From Luzula sylvatica (lineage: Eukaryota; Streptophyta; Magnoliopsida; Poales; Juncaceae), in NCBI GenBank assembly GCA_946800325.1, contig OX326956.1:72241087-72305086 (forward strand): 64,000 nt of DNA. Reading direction: 5' to 3'. The notes beneath the pieces were generated by a model. It was given only the letters and a program-made list of their open reading frames with translations. It searched no databases and was not told where the DNA came from. Positions 28,401 to 41,737 of the stretch are shown piece by piece; position 1 is the stretch's first letter, and every line of letters begins with the position of its first letter. Both the position numbers and the translations under genes were made by a program.

Positions 28401-31400
28401 TGAACTCCTCAAAGCGTTAAAATCTTGTTTTGAATCGAAAAACAAACTTTCTTAGTGTTTGTGAAATTTGGTGAAAAGTTATGTACTAAAAGATACGATA
28501 CAAATGATCTAAAAACATGTTATTTGAACTCCTCAAAGCGTTAAAATCTTGTTTTGAATCGAAAAACAAACTTTCTTAGTGTTTGTGAAATTTGGTGAAA
28601 AGTTATGTACTAAAAGATACGATACAAATGATCTAAAAACATGTTATTTGAACTCCTCAAAGCGTTAAAATCTTGTTTTGAATCGAAAAACAAACTTTCT
28701 TAGTGTTTGTGAAATTTGGTGAAAAGTTATGTACTAAAAGATACGATACAAATGATCTAAAAACATGTTATTTGAACTCTCCATAGCGTTAAAATCTTGT
28801 TTTGAATCGAAAAACAAACTTTCTTAGTGTTTGTGAAATTTGGTGAAAAGTTATGTAGTAAAAGATACGATACAAATGATCTAAAAACATGTTATTTGAA
28901 CTCCTCAAAGCGTTAAAATCTGGTTTTGAATCGAAAAACAAACTTTCTTAGTGTTTGTGAAATTTGGTGAAAAGTTATGTACGAAAAGATACGATACAAA
29001 TGATCTAAAAACACGTTATTTGAACTCCACAACGCGTTAAAATCTTGTTTTGAATCGAAAAACAAACTTTCTTAGTGTTTGTGAAATTTGGTGAAAAGTT
29101 ATGTACTAAAAGATACGATACAAATGATCCAAAAACATGTTATTTGAACTCCTCAAAGCGTTAAAATCTTGTTTTGAATCGAAAAACAAACTTTCTTAGT
29201 GTTTGCGAAATTTGGTGAAAAGTTATGTACTAAAAGATACGATACAAATGATCTAAAAACATGTTATTTGAACTCCTCAAAGCGTTAAAATCTTGTTTTG
29301 AATCGAAAAACAAACTTTCTTAGTGTTTGTGAAATTTGGTGAAAAGTTATGTACTAAAAGATACGATACAAATGATCTAAAAACATGTTATTTGAACTCC
29401 TCAAAGCGTTAAAATCTTGTTTTGAATCGAAAAACAAACTTTCTTAGTGTTTGTGAAATTTGGTGAAAAGTTATGTACTAAAAGATACGATACAAATGAT
29501 CTAAAAACATGTTATTTGAACTCCTCAAAGCGTTAAAATCTTGTTTTGAATCGAAAAACAAACTTTCTTAGTGTTTGTGAAATTTGGTGAAAAGTTATGT
29601 ACTAAAAGATACGATACAAATGATCTAAAAACATGTTATTTGAACTCCTCAAAGCGTTAAAATCTTGTTTTGAATCGAAAAACAAACTTTCTTAGTGTTT
29701 GTGAAATTTGGTGAAAAGTTATGTACTAAAAGATACGATACAAATGATCTAAAAACATGTTATTTGAACTCTCCATAGCGTTAAAATCTTGTTTTGAATC
29801 GAAAAACAAACTTTCTTAGTGTTTGTGAAATTTGGTGAAAAGTTATGTAGTAAAAGATACGATACAAATGATCTAAAAACATGTTATTTGAACTCCTCAA
29901 AGCGTTAAAATCTGGTTTTGAATCGAAAAACAAACTTTCTTAGTGTTTGTGAAATTTGGTGAAAAGTTATGTACGAAAAGATACGATACAAATGATCTAA
30001 AAACACGTTATTTGAACTCCACAACGCGTTAAAATCTTGTTTTGAATCGAAAAACAAACTTTCTTAGTGTTTGTGAAATTTGGTGAAAAGTTAAGTAGTA
30101 AAAGATACGACACAAATGATCCAAAAACATGTTATTTGAACTCCACAAAGCGTTAAAATCTTGTTTTGAATCGGAAAACAAACTTTCTTAGTGTTTGTGA
30201 AATTTGGTGAAAAGTTATGTACTAAAAGATACGATACAAATGATATAAAAACACGTTATTTGAACTCCACAAAGCGTTAAAATCTTGTTTTGAATCGAAA
30301 AACAAACTTTCTTAGTGTTTGTGAAATTTGGTGAAAAGTTATGTACTAAAAGATACGATACAAATGATCTAAAAACACGTTATTTGAACTCCACAACGCG
30401 TCAAAATCTTGTTTTGAATTGAAAAACAAACTTTCTTAGTGTTTGTGAAATTTGGTGAAAAGTTATGTACGAAAAGATACGATACAAATGATCTAAAAAC
30501 ATGTTATTTGAACTCTCCAAAGCGTTAAAATCTTGTTTTGAATCGAAAAACAAACTTTCTTAGTGTTTGTGAAATTTGGTGAAAAGTTATGTACTAAAAG
30601 ATACGATACAATTGATCTAAAAACACGTTATTTGAACTCCTCAAAGCGTTAAAATCTGGTTTTGAATCGAAAAACAAACTTTCTTAGTGTTTGTGAAATT
30701 TGGTGAAAAGTTATGTACTAAAAGATACGATACAAATGATATAAAAACATGTTATTTGAACTCCTCAAAGCGTTAAAATCTTGTTTTGAATCGAAAAACA
30801 AACTTTCTTAGTGTTTGTGAAATTTGGTGAAAAGTAATGTACTAAAAGATACGATACAAATGATCCAAAAACATGTTATTTGAACTCCTCAAAGCGTTAA
30901 AATCTTGTTTTGAATCGAAAAACAAACTTTCTTAGTGTTTGCGAAATTTGGTGAAAAGTTATGTACTAAAAGATACGATACAAATGATCTAAAAACATGT
31001 TATTTGAACTCCTCAAAGCGTTAAAATCTTGTTTTGAATCGAAAAACAAACTTTCTTAGTGTTTGTGAAATTTGGTGAAAAGTTATGTACTAAAAGATAC
31101 GATACAAATGATCTAAAAACATGTTATTTGAACTCCTCAAAGCGTTAAAATCTTGTTTTGAATCGAAAAACAAACTTTCTTAGTGTTTGTGAAATTTGGT
31201 GAAAAGTTATGTACTAAAAGATACGATACAAATGATCTAAAAACATGTTATTTGAACTCCTCAAAGCGTTAAAATCTTGTTTTGAATCGAAAAACAAACT
31301 TTCTTAGTGTTTGTGAAATTTGGTGAAAAGTTATGTACTAAAAGATACGATACAAATGATCTAAAAACATGTTATTTGAACTCCTCAAAGCGTTAAAATC

Positions 31401-34400
31401 TTGTTTTGAATCGAAAAACAAACTTTCTTAGTGTTTGTGAAATTTGGTGAAATGTTATGTACTAAAAGATACGATACAAATGATCTAAAAACATGTTATT
31501 TGAACTCTCCATAGCGTTAAAATCTTGTTTTGAATCGAAAAACAAACTTTCTTAGTGTTTGTGAAATTTGGTGAAAAGTTATGTACTAAAAGATACGATA
31601 CAAATGATCCAAAAACACGTTATTTGAACTCCACAACGCGTTAAAATCTTGTTTTGAATTGAAAAACAAACTTTCTTAGTGTTTGTGAAATTTGGTGAAA
31701 AGTTATGTACGAAAAGATACGATACAAATGATCCAAAAACAAGTTATTTGAACTCCTCAAAGCGTTAAAATCTTGTTTTGAATCGAAAAATAAAGTTTCT
31801 TAGTGTTTGCGAAATTTGGTGAATAGTTATGTACTAAAAGATACGATACAAATGATCTAAAAACATGTTATTTGAACTCCTCAAAGCGTTAAAATCTTGT
31901 TTTGAATCGAAAAACAAACTTTCTCAGTGTTTGTGAAATTTGGTGAAAAGTTATGTACTAAAAGATACGATACAAATGATCTAAAAACACGTTATTTGAA
32001 CTCCACAACGCGTTAAAATCTTGTTTTGAATTGAAAAACAAACTTTCTTAGTGTTTGTGAAATTTGGTGAAAAGTTATGTACGAAAAGATACGATACAAA
32101 TGATCTAAAAACATGTTATTTGAACTCTCCAAAGCGTTAAAATCTTGTTTTGAATCGAAAAACAAACTTTCTTAGTGTTTGTGAAATTTGGTGAAAAGTT
32201 ATGTACTAAAAGATACGATACAAATGATATAAAAACATGTTATTTGAAACTCCTCAAAGCGTTAAAATCTTGTTTTGAATCGAAAAACAAACTTTCTTAG
32301 TGTTTGTGAAATTTGGTGAAAAGTTATGTACTAAAAGATACGATACAAATGATCCAAAAACATGTTATTTGAACTCCTCAAAGCGTTAAAATCTTGTTTT
32401 GAATCGAAAAACAAACTTTCTTAGTGTTTGCGAAATTTGGTGAAAAGTTATGTACTAAAAGATACGATACAAATGATCTAAAAACATGTTATTTGAACTC
32501 CTCAAAGCGTTAAAATCTTGTTTTGAATCGAAAAACAAACTTTCTTAGTGTTTGTGAAATTTGGTGAAAAGTTATGTACTAAAAGATACGATACAAATGA
32601 TCTAAAAACATGTTATTTGAACTCCTCAAAGCGTTAAAATCTTGTTTTGAATCGAAAAACAAACTTTCTTAGTGTTTGTGAAATTTGGTGAAAAGTTATG
32701 TACTAAAAGATACGATACAAATGATCTAAAAACATGTTATTTGAACTCCTCAAAGCGTTAAAATCTTGTTTTGAATCGAAAAACAAACTTTCTTAGTGTT
32801 TGTGAAATTTGGTGAAAAGTTATGTACGAAAAGATACGATACAAATGATCTAAAAACATGTTATTTGAACTCCTCAAAGCGTTAAAATCTTGTTTTGAAT
32901 CGAAAAACAAACTTTCTTAGTGTTTGTGAAATTTGGTGAAAAGTAATGTACTAAAAGATACGATACAAATGATCCAAAAATATGTTATTTGAACTCCTCA
33001 AAGCGTTAAAATCTTGTTTTGAATCGAAAAACAAACTTTCTTAGTGTTTGCGAAATTTGGTGAAAAGTTATGTACTAAAAGATACGATACAAATGATCTA
33101 AAAACATGTTATTTGAACTCCTCAAAGCGTTAAAATCTTGTTTTGAATCGAAAAACAAACTTTCTTAGTGTTTGTGAAATTTGGTGAAAAGTTATGTACT
33201 AAAAGATACGATACAAATGATCTAAAAACATGTTATTTGAACTCCTCAAAGCGTTAAAATCTTGTTTTGAATCGAAAAACAAACTTTCTTAGTGTTTGTG
33301 AAATTTGGTGAAAAGTTATGTACTAAAAGATACGATACAAATGATCTAAAAACATGTTATTTGAACTCCTCAAAGCGTTAAAATCTTGTTTTGAATCGAA
33401 AAACAAACTTTCTTAGTGTTTGTGAAATTTGGTGAAAAGTTATGTACTAAAAGATACGATACAAATGATCTAAAAACATGTTATTTGAACTCTCCATAGC
33501 GTTAAAATCTTGTTTTGAATCGAAAAACAAACTTTCTTAGTGTTTGTGAAATTTGGTGAAAAGTTATGTAGTAAAAGATACGATACAAATGATCTAAAAA
33601 CATGTTATTTGAACTCCTCAAAGCGTTAAAATCTGGTTTTGAATCGAAAAACAAACTTTCTTAGTGTTTGTGAAATTTGGTGAAAAGTTATGTACGAAAA
33701 GATACGATACAAATGATCTAAAAACACGTTATTTGAACTCCACAACGCGTTAAAATCTTGTTTTGAATCGAAAAACAAACTTTCTTAGTGTTTGTGAAAT
33801 TTGGTGAAAAGTTAAGTAGTAAAAGATACGACACAAATGATCCAAAAACATGTTATTTGAACTCCACAAAGCGTTAAAATCTTGTTTTGAATCGGAAAAC
33901 AAACTTTCTTAGTGTTTGTGAAATTTGGTGAAAAGTTATGTACTAAAAGATACGATACAAATGATATAAAAACACGTTATTTGAACTCCACAAAGCGTTA
34001 AAATCTTGTTTTGAATCGAAAAACAAACTTTCTTAGTGTTTGTGAAATTTGGTGAAAAGTTATGTACTAAAAGATACGATACAAATGATCTAAAAACACG
34101 TTATTTGAACTCCACAACGCGTTAAAATCTTGTTTTGAATTGAAAAACAAACTTTCTTAGTGTTTGTGAAATTTGGTGAAAAGTTATGTACGAAAAGATA
34201 CGATACAAATGATCTAAAAACATGTTATTTGAACTCTCCAAAGCGTTAAAATCTTGTTTTGAATCGAAAAACAAACTTTCTTAGTGTTTGTGAAATTTGG
34301 TGAAAAGTTATGTACTAAAAGATACGATACAATTGATCTAAAAACACGTTATTTGAACTCCTCAAAGCGTTAAAATCTGGTTTTGAATCGAAAAACAAAC

Positions 34401-36159
34401 TTTCTTAGTGTTTGTGAAATTTGGTGAAAAGTTATGTACTAAAAGATACGATACAAATGATATAAAAACATGTTATTTGAACTCCTCAAAGCGTTAAAAT
34501 CTTGTTTTGAATCGAAAAACAAACTTTCTTAGTGTTTGTGAAATTTGGTGAAAAGTAATGTACTAAAAGATACGATACAAATGATCCAAAAACATGTTAT
34601 TTGAACTCCTCAAAGCGTTAAAATCTTGTTTTGAATCGAAAAACAAACTTTCTTAGTGTTTGCGAAATTTGGTGAAAAGTTATGTACTAAAAGATACGAT
34701 ACAAATGATCTAAAAACATGTTATTTGAACTCCTCAAAGCGTTAAAATCTTGTTTTGAATCGAAAAACAAACTTTCTTAGTGTTTGTGAAATTTGGTGAA
34801 AAGTTATGTACTAAAAGATACGATACAAATGATCTAAAAACATGTTATTTGAACTCCTCAAAGCGTTAAAATCTTGTTTTGAATCGAAAAACAAACTTTC
34901 TTAGTGTTTGTGAAATTTGGTGAAAAGTTATGTACTAAAAGATACGATACAAATGATCGAAAAACATGTTATTTGAACTCCTCAAAGCGTTAAAATCTTG
35001 TTTTGAATCGAAAAACAAACTTTCTTAGTGTTTGTGAAATTTGGTGAAAAGTTATGTACTAAAAGATACGATACAAATGATCTAAAAACATGTTATTTGA
35101 ACTCCTCAAAGCGTTAAAATCTTGTTTTGAATCGAAAAACAAACTTTCTTAGTGTTTGTGAAATTTGGTGAAATGTTATGTACTAAAAGATACGATACAA
35201 ATGATCTAAAAACATGTTATTTGAACTCTCCATAGCGTTAAAATCTTGTTTTGAATCGAAAAACAAACTTTCTTAGTGTTTGTGAAATTTGGTGAAAAGT
35301 TATGTACTAAAAGATACGATACAAATGATCTAAAAACACGTTATTTGAACTCCACAACGCGTTAAAATCTTGTTTTGAATTGAAAAACAAACTTTCTTAG
35401 TGTTTGTGAAATTTGGTGAAAAGTTATGTACGAAAAGATACGATACAAATGATCTAAAAACATGTTATTTGAACTCTCCAAAGCGTTAAAATCTTGTTTT
35501 GAATCGAAAAACAAACTTTCTTAGTGTTTGTGAAATTTGGTGAAAAGTTATGTACTAAAAGATACGATACAATTGATCTAAAAACACGTTATTTGAACTC
35601 CACAACGCGTTAAAATCTTGTTTTAAATTGAAAAACAAACTTTCTTAGTGTTTGTGAAATTTGGTGAAAAGTTATGTACGAAAAGATACGATACAAATGA
35701 TCTAAAAACATGTTATTTGAACTCTCCAAAGCGTTAAAATCTTGTTTTGAATCGGAAAACAAACTTTCTTAGTGGTTGTGAAATTTGGTGAAAAGTTATG
35801 TACTAAAAGATACGATACAAATGATATAAAAACACGTTATTTGAACTCCACAAAGCGTTAAAATCTTGTTTTGAATCGAAAAACAAACTTTCTTAGTGTT
35901 TGTGAAATTTGGTGAAAAGTTAAGTAGTAAAAGATACGACACAAATGATCCAAAAACATGTTATTTGAACTCCACAAAGCGTTAAAATCTTGTTTTGAAT
36001 CGGAAAACAAACTTTCTTAGTGTTTGTGAAATTTGGTGAAAAGTTATGTACTAAAAGATACGATACAAATGATATAAAAACACGTTATTTGAACTCCACA
36101 AAGCGTTAAAATCTTGTTTTGAATCGAAAAACAAACTTTCTTAGTGTTTGTGAAATTTG

Positions 36160-39100
36160 GTGAAAAGTTATGTACTTAAAGATACGATACAAATGATCTA
36201 AAAACACGTTATTTGAACTCCACAACGCGTTAAAATCTTGTTTTGAATCGAAAAACAAACTTTCTTAGTGTTTGTGAAATTTGGTGAAAAGTTATGTACT
36301 AAAAGATGTGATACAAATGATCTAAAAACATGTTATTTGAACTCCTCAAAGCGTTAAAATCTTGTTTTGAATCGAAAAACAAACTTTCTTAGTGTTTGTG
36401 AAATTTGGTGAAAAGTTATGTACTAAAAGATACGATACAAATGATCTAAAAACACGTTATTTGAACTCCTCAAAACGTTAAAATCTAGTTTTGAATCGAA
36501 AAACAAACTTTCTTAGTGTTTGTGAAATTTGGTGAAAAGTTATGTACTGAAAGATACCATACAAATGATCTAAAAACATGTTATTTGAACTCCACAACGC
36601 GTTAAAATCTTGTTTTGAGTCGAAAAACAAACTTTCTTAGTGTTTGTAAAATTTGGTGAAAAGTTATGTAGTAAAAGATACGATACAAATGATCTAAAAA
36701 CATGTTATTTGAACTCCTCAAAGCGTTAAAATCTTGTTTTGAATCGAAAAACAAACTTTCTTAGTGTTTGTGAAATTTGGTGAAAAGTTATGTACTAAAA
36801 GATACGATACAAATGATCTAAAAACACGTTATTTGAACTCCACAAAGCGTTCAAATCTTGTTTTGAATCGAAAAACAAACTTTCTTAGTGTTTGTGCAAT
36901 TTGGTGAAAATTTAAGTAGTAAAAGATACGATACAAATGATCTAAAAACATGTTATTTGAACTCCTCAAAGCGTTCAAATCTTGTTTTGAATCGAAAAAC
37001 AAACTTTCTTAGTGTTTGTGAAATTTGGTGAAAAGTTATGTACTAAAAGATACGATACAAATGATCTAAAAACATGTTATTTGAACTCCTCAAAGCGTTA
37101 AAATCTGGTTTTCAATCGAAAAACGAACTTTCTTAGTGTTTGTGAAATTTGGTGAAAAGTTATGTACTAAAAGATACGATACAAATGATCTAAAAACACG
37201 TTTTTTGAACTCCTCAAAGCGTTAAAATCTTGTTTTGAATCGGAAAACAAACTTTCTTAGTGTTTGTGAAATTTGGTGAAAAGTTATGTGCTAAAAGATA
37301 CGATACAAATGATCTAAAAACACGTTATTTGAACTCCACAAAGCGTTAAAATCTTGTTTTGAATCGAAAAACAAACTTTCTTAGTGTTTGTGAAATTTGG
37401 TGAAAAGTTATGTGCTAAAAGATACCATACAAATGATCTAAAAACACGTTATTTGAACTCCTCAAAGCGTTAAAATCTTGTTTTGAATCGAAAAACAAAC
37501 TTTCTTTGTGTTTGTGAAATTTGGTGAAAAGTTATGTAGTAAAAGATACCATACAAATGATCTAAAAACACGTTATTTGAACTCCTCAAAGCGTTAAAAT
37601 CTTGTTTTGAATCAAAAAACAAACTTTCTTAGTGTTTGTGAAATTTGGTGAAAAGTTATGTACTAAAAGATACGATACAAATGATCTAAAAACACGTTAT
37701 TTGAACTACTCAAAGCTTTAAAATCTTGTTTTGAATCGAAAAACAAACTTTCTTAGTGTTTGTGAAATTTGGTGAAAAGTTATGTACTAAAAGATACGAT
37801 ACAAATGATCTAAAAACACGTTATTTGAACTCCACAAAGCGTTAAAATCTGGTTTTCCATCGAAAAACGAACTTTCTTAGTGTTTGTGAAATTTGGTGAA
37901 AAGTTAAGTAGTAAAAGATACGACACAAATGATCTAAAAACACGTTATTTGAACTCCTCAAAGCGTTAAAATCTTGTTTTGAATCGAAAAACAAACTTTC
38001 TTAGTGTTTGTGAAATTTGGTGAAAAGTTATGTACTAAAAGATACGATACAAATGATCTAAAAACACGTTATTTGAACTCCACAAAGCGTTAAAATCTGG
38101 TTTTCCATCGAAAAACGAACTTTCTTAGTGTTTGTGAAATTTGGTGAAAAGTTATGTACTAAAAGATACGATACAAATGATCTAAAAACACGTTATTTGA
38201 ACTCCACAAAGCGTTAAAATCTGGTTTTCCATCGAAAAACGAACTTTCTTAGTGTTTGTGAAATTTGGTGAAAAGTTAAGTAGTAAAAGATACGATACAA
38301 ATGATCTAAAAACACGTTATTTGAACTCCTCAAAGCTTTAAAATCTTGTTTTGAATCGGAAAACAAACTTTCTTAGTGTTTGTGAAATTTGGTGAAAAGT
38401 TATGTACTAAAAGATACGATACAAATGATCTAAAAACACGTTATTTGAACTCCACAAAGCGTTAAAATCTTGTTTTGAATCGAAAAACAAACTTTCTTAG
38501 TGTTTGTGAAATTTGGTGAAAAGTTAAGTAGTAAAAGATACGACACAAATGATCTAAAAACATGTTATTTGAACTCCTCAAAGCGTTAAAATCTTGTTTT
38601 GAATCGAAAAACAAACTTTCTTAGTGTTTGTGAAATTTGGTGAAAAGTTATGTACTAAAAGATACGATACAAATGATCTAAAAACATGTTATTTGAACTC
38701 CTCAAAGCGTTAAAATCTTGTTTTGAATCGAAAAACAAACTTTCTTAGTGTTTGTGAAATTTGGTGAAAAGTTATGTACTAAAAGATACGATACAAATGA
38801 TCTAAAAACACGTTATTTGAACTCCTCAAAGCGTTAAAATCTTGTTTTGAATCGAAAAACAAACTTTCATAGTGTTTGTGAAATTTGGTGAAAAGTTATG
38901 TACTAAAAGATACGATACAAATGATCTAAAAACATGGTATTTGAACTCCTCAATGCGTTAAAATCTTGTTTTGAATCGAAAAACAAACTTTCTTAGTGTT
39001 TGCGAAATTTGGTGCAATGTTTTGTACTAAAAGATACGATACAAATGATCTAAAAACACATTATTTGAACTCCTCAAAGCGTTCAAATCTGGTTTTGAAT

Positions 39101-39757
39101 CGAAAAACAAAATTTCTTTGTGTTTGTGAAATTTGGTGAAAAGTTATGCAGTAAAAAATACGATACAAATGATCTAAAAACCCGTTATTTGAACTCCTCA
39201 AAGCGTTAAAATCTTGTTTTGAAGGGAAAACAAACTTTCTTAGTGGTTGTGAAATTTGGTGAAAAGTTATGTTGTAAAAGATACGATACAAATGATCTAA
39301 AAACACGTTATTTGAACTCCTCAAAGCGTTAAAATCTTGTTTTGAATCGAAAAACAAACTTTCTTAGTGTTTGTGAAATTTGGTGAAAAGTCATGTAGTA
39401 AAAGATACGATACAAATTATCTAAAAACATGTTATTTGAACTTCTCAAAGCGTTAAAATCTTGTTTTGAATCGAAAAACAAACTTTCTTAGTGTTTGTGA
39501 AATTTGGTGAAAAGTTATGTACTAAAAGATACGATACAAATGATCTAAAAACATGTTATTTGAACTCCTCAAAGCGTTAAAATCTTGTTTTGAATCGAAA
39601 AACAAAATTTCTTAGTGTTTGCGAAATTTGGTGAAAAGTTATGTACTAAAAGATACGATACAAATGATCTAAAAACACGTTATTTGAACTCCTCAAAGCG
39701 TTTAAATCTTGTTTTGAATCGGAAAACAAAGTTTCTTAGTGTTTGTGAAATTTGGTG
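36160..39757 (+). repeat. Diverged right edge of the satellite array
   Basis: Monomers here carry many changes rare elsewhere: CATCGAAAAACGAAC in a small cluster near 37,858, 38,106 and 38,230, plus GATACCATAC, ATGTGCTAAAAG, TTTTTTGAACTCC and a 1-base deletion near 39,224. The final monomer is cut after TTTGGTG at 39,757. More divergence towards an array end is the usual pattern when homogenisation is weaker at edges. Confidence 0.8.
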
Positions 39758-40692
39758 CATCGATGGCCACAAAATCCTAGATTTGAATTAAGGTTTGATT
39801 GTTTCTTTTATGGAAGATAATTTATTTTTCTTTGTAAAAATGTAACTTTTTCTTTTTTCTTTTTTTGTTTAATGGAAAAATGTAGTGAACAATGTTTACT
39901 ACTTTCAAAGAAAAAGATTATGAAAAATTTAAAAATATAAATTAGATTGTCCATAATGATTAAAGGACTATTTTAATTTAGACAAATGCAAATATTATTT
40001 AATATTGATGACAAATAAAAATGATATTTGATAATACTGTTGTACATTTTCCAAAACTTGAGATTAGATGATAAACATTATATATCTGACTTAAAGAATT
40101 TGGTAAGTTTATCACATTCTATAGCCCATATAATTACATGTCTACATTATTAACTTAGCGAGTTTTTCACGGGTTGTTACCATTTAATCACTTCACAAAA
40201 TTATTTACTTATACACAATATTACTATATGCATATTATTTCAGTTGGATCTCAAAAAAATCTGACAATGAGTAAATATATAATGTATTTGTTATTTGTGC
40301 ATACTATTTGTGCAAACCATTATTGACTAATTAAAGCATACTCAACGTAGAGGTAGTCTTGAATTAAACCATTTTTCACTAATTAAAGCATACTCAAAAA
40401 AATGCCTTAATTGTTTGATATATATTGCTTGCAATTTCTATGGTTAATTCTAAAAATAATAGTGCTTTATGAGGTAGTCTTGAATTCTCTAATTCATTTT
40501 AAAATAGAATTGTTCTAAAAATATATGCATTTACAATATTAAAGCATACTCATTCTTCCATTAAATAATTATTGATACGCATTTATAATATTCATTTTAC
40601 TTGTCTCGCATAGTATATCACTTGTCTTAAATATTGGTTTGGAGAAGCACACTCTTGGTTCAACCATTCTTATTTGTGGTGATTGAACTAAA
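39758..40692. other. Unique AT-rich flank next to the satellite, no gene seen
   Basis: No coding frame worth calling. The stretch has short dispersed repeats: TAAAGCATACTCA occurs three times (near 40,334, 40,384 and 40,541) and AGGTAGTCTTGAATT twice (near 40,351 and 40,472), which suggests a degenerate local duplication. The satellite-to-flank junction shows no visible target-site duplication or element end. Confidence 0.6.
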
Positions 40693-41737
40693 GGGCATGT
40701 TTGATTTGAGGGATTATATGGGACAAGATTTTGAAATCCGGAATAAAGTACTCCCACTTCAAAAATAGTATTTCATCTCTTATCCATGGATTACTTATTC
40801 TAGCTAATTTACATTATATTTATGAATAATAATTATATTATATTTATATTATGTTATATTATACAATAATAATATTATATTATATACTATCATATAATGT
40901 AATATAAGATAATCAAATTTACAACAATATATAATATAAAATAATATGATATAAAAATATAATATAATATAACATAAAACATTATAATATAATATAGTAT
41001 ACTATATTATATTATAAAATAATTTAAAACATTATAATATAAAATAATATAATATATATAAATATAAAACAGTATAATATAAAAATTAGAATATTAAATA
41101 ATATTATTTAAAGTAATAGAATATAGAATATAAAACAATAGAATATAATAGAATATAATATCATATTAAATTAATATCATATCGCATAATCATATAATAT
41201 AATTAATATAATATATAATATAATATAAAACAATATAATATGATATGATATAATATAATATATATAAATATAAATATAAAACAGTATAATATAAAATTAT
41301 ATAATATAATATCATATAACATAATATAATATAATACAATATAAAAAATAGAATATTAAATAATATTATTTAAAGCAATAGAATATAGAATATAAAACAA
41401 TAGAATATAATAGAATATTATAGAATATCATATCATATCATATCGCATAATCATATAATATAATATAATATATAATATAATATAAAATAATATAATATAA
41501 TATGATATAATATAATATAATATGATATAAAATAATATAATATATAATAATAAATTATAATATAATAAGGGATTAAATATTAAAATATTAAAATTCTGTA
41601 TTTTGCTCCTAGAATCAAACAAAGAATTTCATATACATGATTTCAAAATACAACAAATCAAACAACTCACATGGATTATCAAATACATGGATAGTGAAAT
41701 ACATGTATATCACAATCCCTCAAAATCAAACATGCCC
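40693..41737. mobile_element. MITE-like element with 23-bp terminal inverted repeats
   Basis: The left end GGGCATGTTTGATTTGAGGG at 40,693 is matched in reverse complement by the right end (CCCTCAAAATCAAACATGCCC, ending at 41,737), with one base of length difference. The ends resemble GGGCATGTTTG-type termini of small PIF/Harbinger or hAT relatives. The flanks are A-rich, so no target duplication can be assigned with confidence. There is no transposase. Nearly all of the interior (40,800-41,575) is a TATAA-type low-complexity tract. A non-autonomous element whose centre expanded is the simplest reading. Confidence 0.65.
40800..41575. repeat. TATAA-type low-complexity tract with internal duplication
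   Basis: It is almost entirely A and T, built from ATAATATAAT, AAAACAGTATAATAT and GAATATAGAATATAA phrases. A block containing TAGAATATTAAATAATATT appears near 41,087 and again near 41,351, each followed by an almost identical GAATATAGAATATAAAACAA phrase, so the tract partly arose by an internal duplication of about 265 bp. Open frames here are only low-complexity I/Y/L strings. Confidence 0.8.

Larger units (their letters stand above)
1..39757 (+). repeat. 124-bp satellite array, 320 full monomers plus a partial one
   Basis: The same 124-bp unit repeats head to tail from base 1. Monomers begin with TATTTGAACT (at 1, 125, 249, 373 and so on) and end with AAAAACATGT or AAAAACACGT. The unit starting at 39,681 lies exactly 320 periods from base 1, because the only two length changes I found cancel: an extra A near 32,248 and a lost A near 39,224. 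The unit is about 30% GC. Frequent variants are CCTC/CCAC/CTCC near unit position 11-14, CTTG/CTGG near position 30, GAATCG/GAATTG near position 40, and GTTTGTG/GTTTGCG near position 64. No mobile element interrupts it. A tandem satellite of this purity is typical of plant centromeric, pericentromeric or subtelomeric heterochromatin; which of these applies cannot be told from sequence alone. I do not recognise the family. Confidence 0.98.

Noticed and set aside
39061..39357. 98-codon open frame on the minus strand
   Set aside because: It lies wholly in diverged satellite monomers that happened to lose a stop; its two halves are the same monomer translation.
1..39757. Possible CRISPR array or coding tandem repeat
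   Set aside because: The entire 124-bp unit repeats with no unique spacers, and every frame is normally stopped within each monomer. It is a satellite.
41428..41622. Minus-strand frame rich in I, L and Y
   Set aside because: It is a translation of the TATAA-type low-complexity tract.
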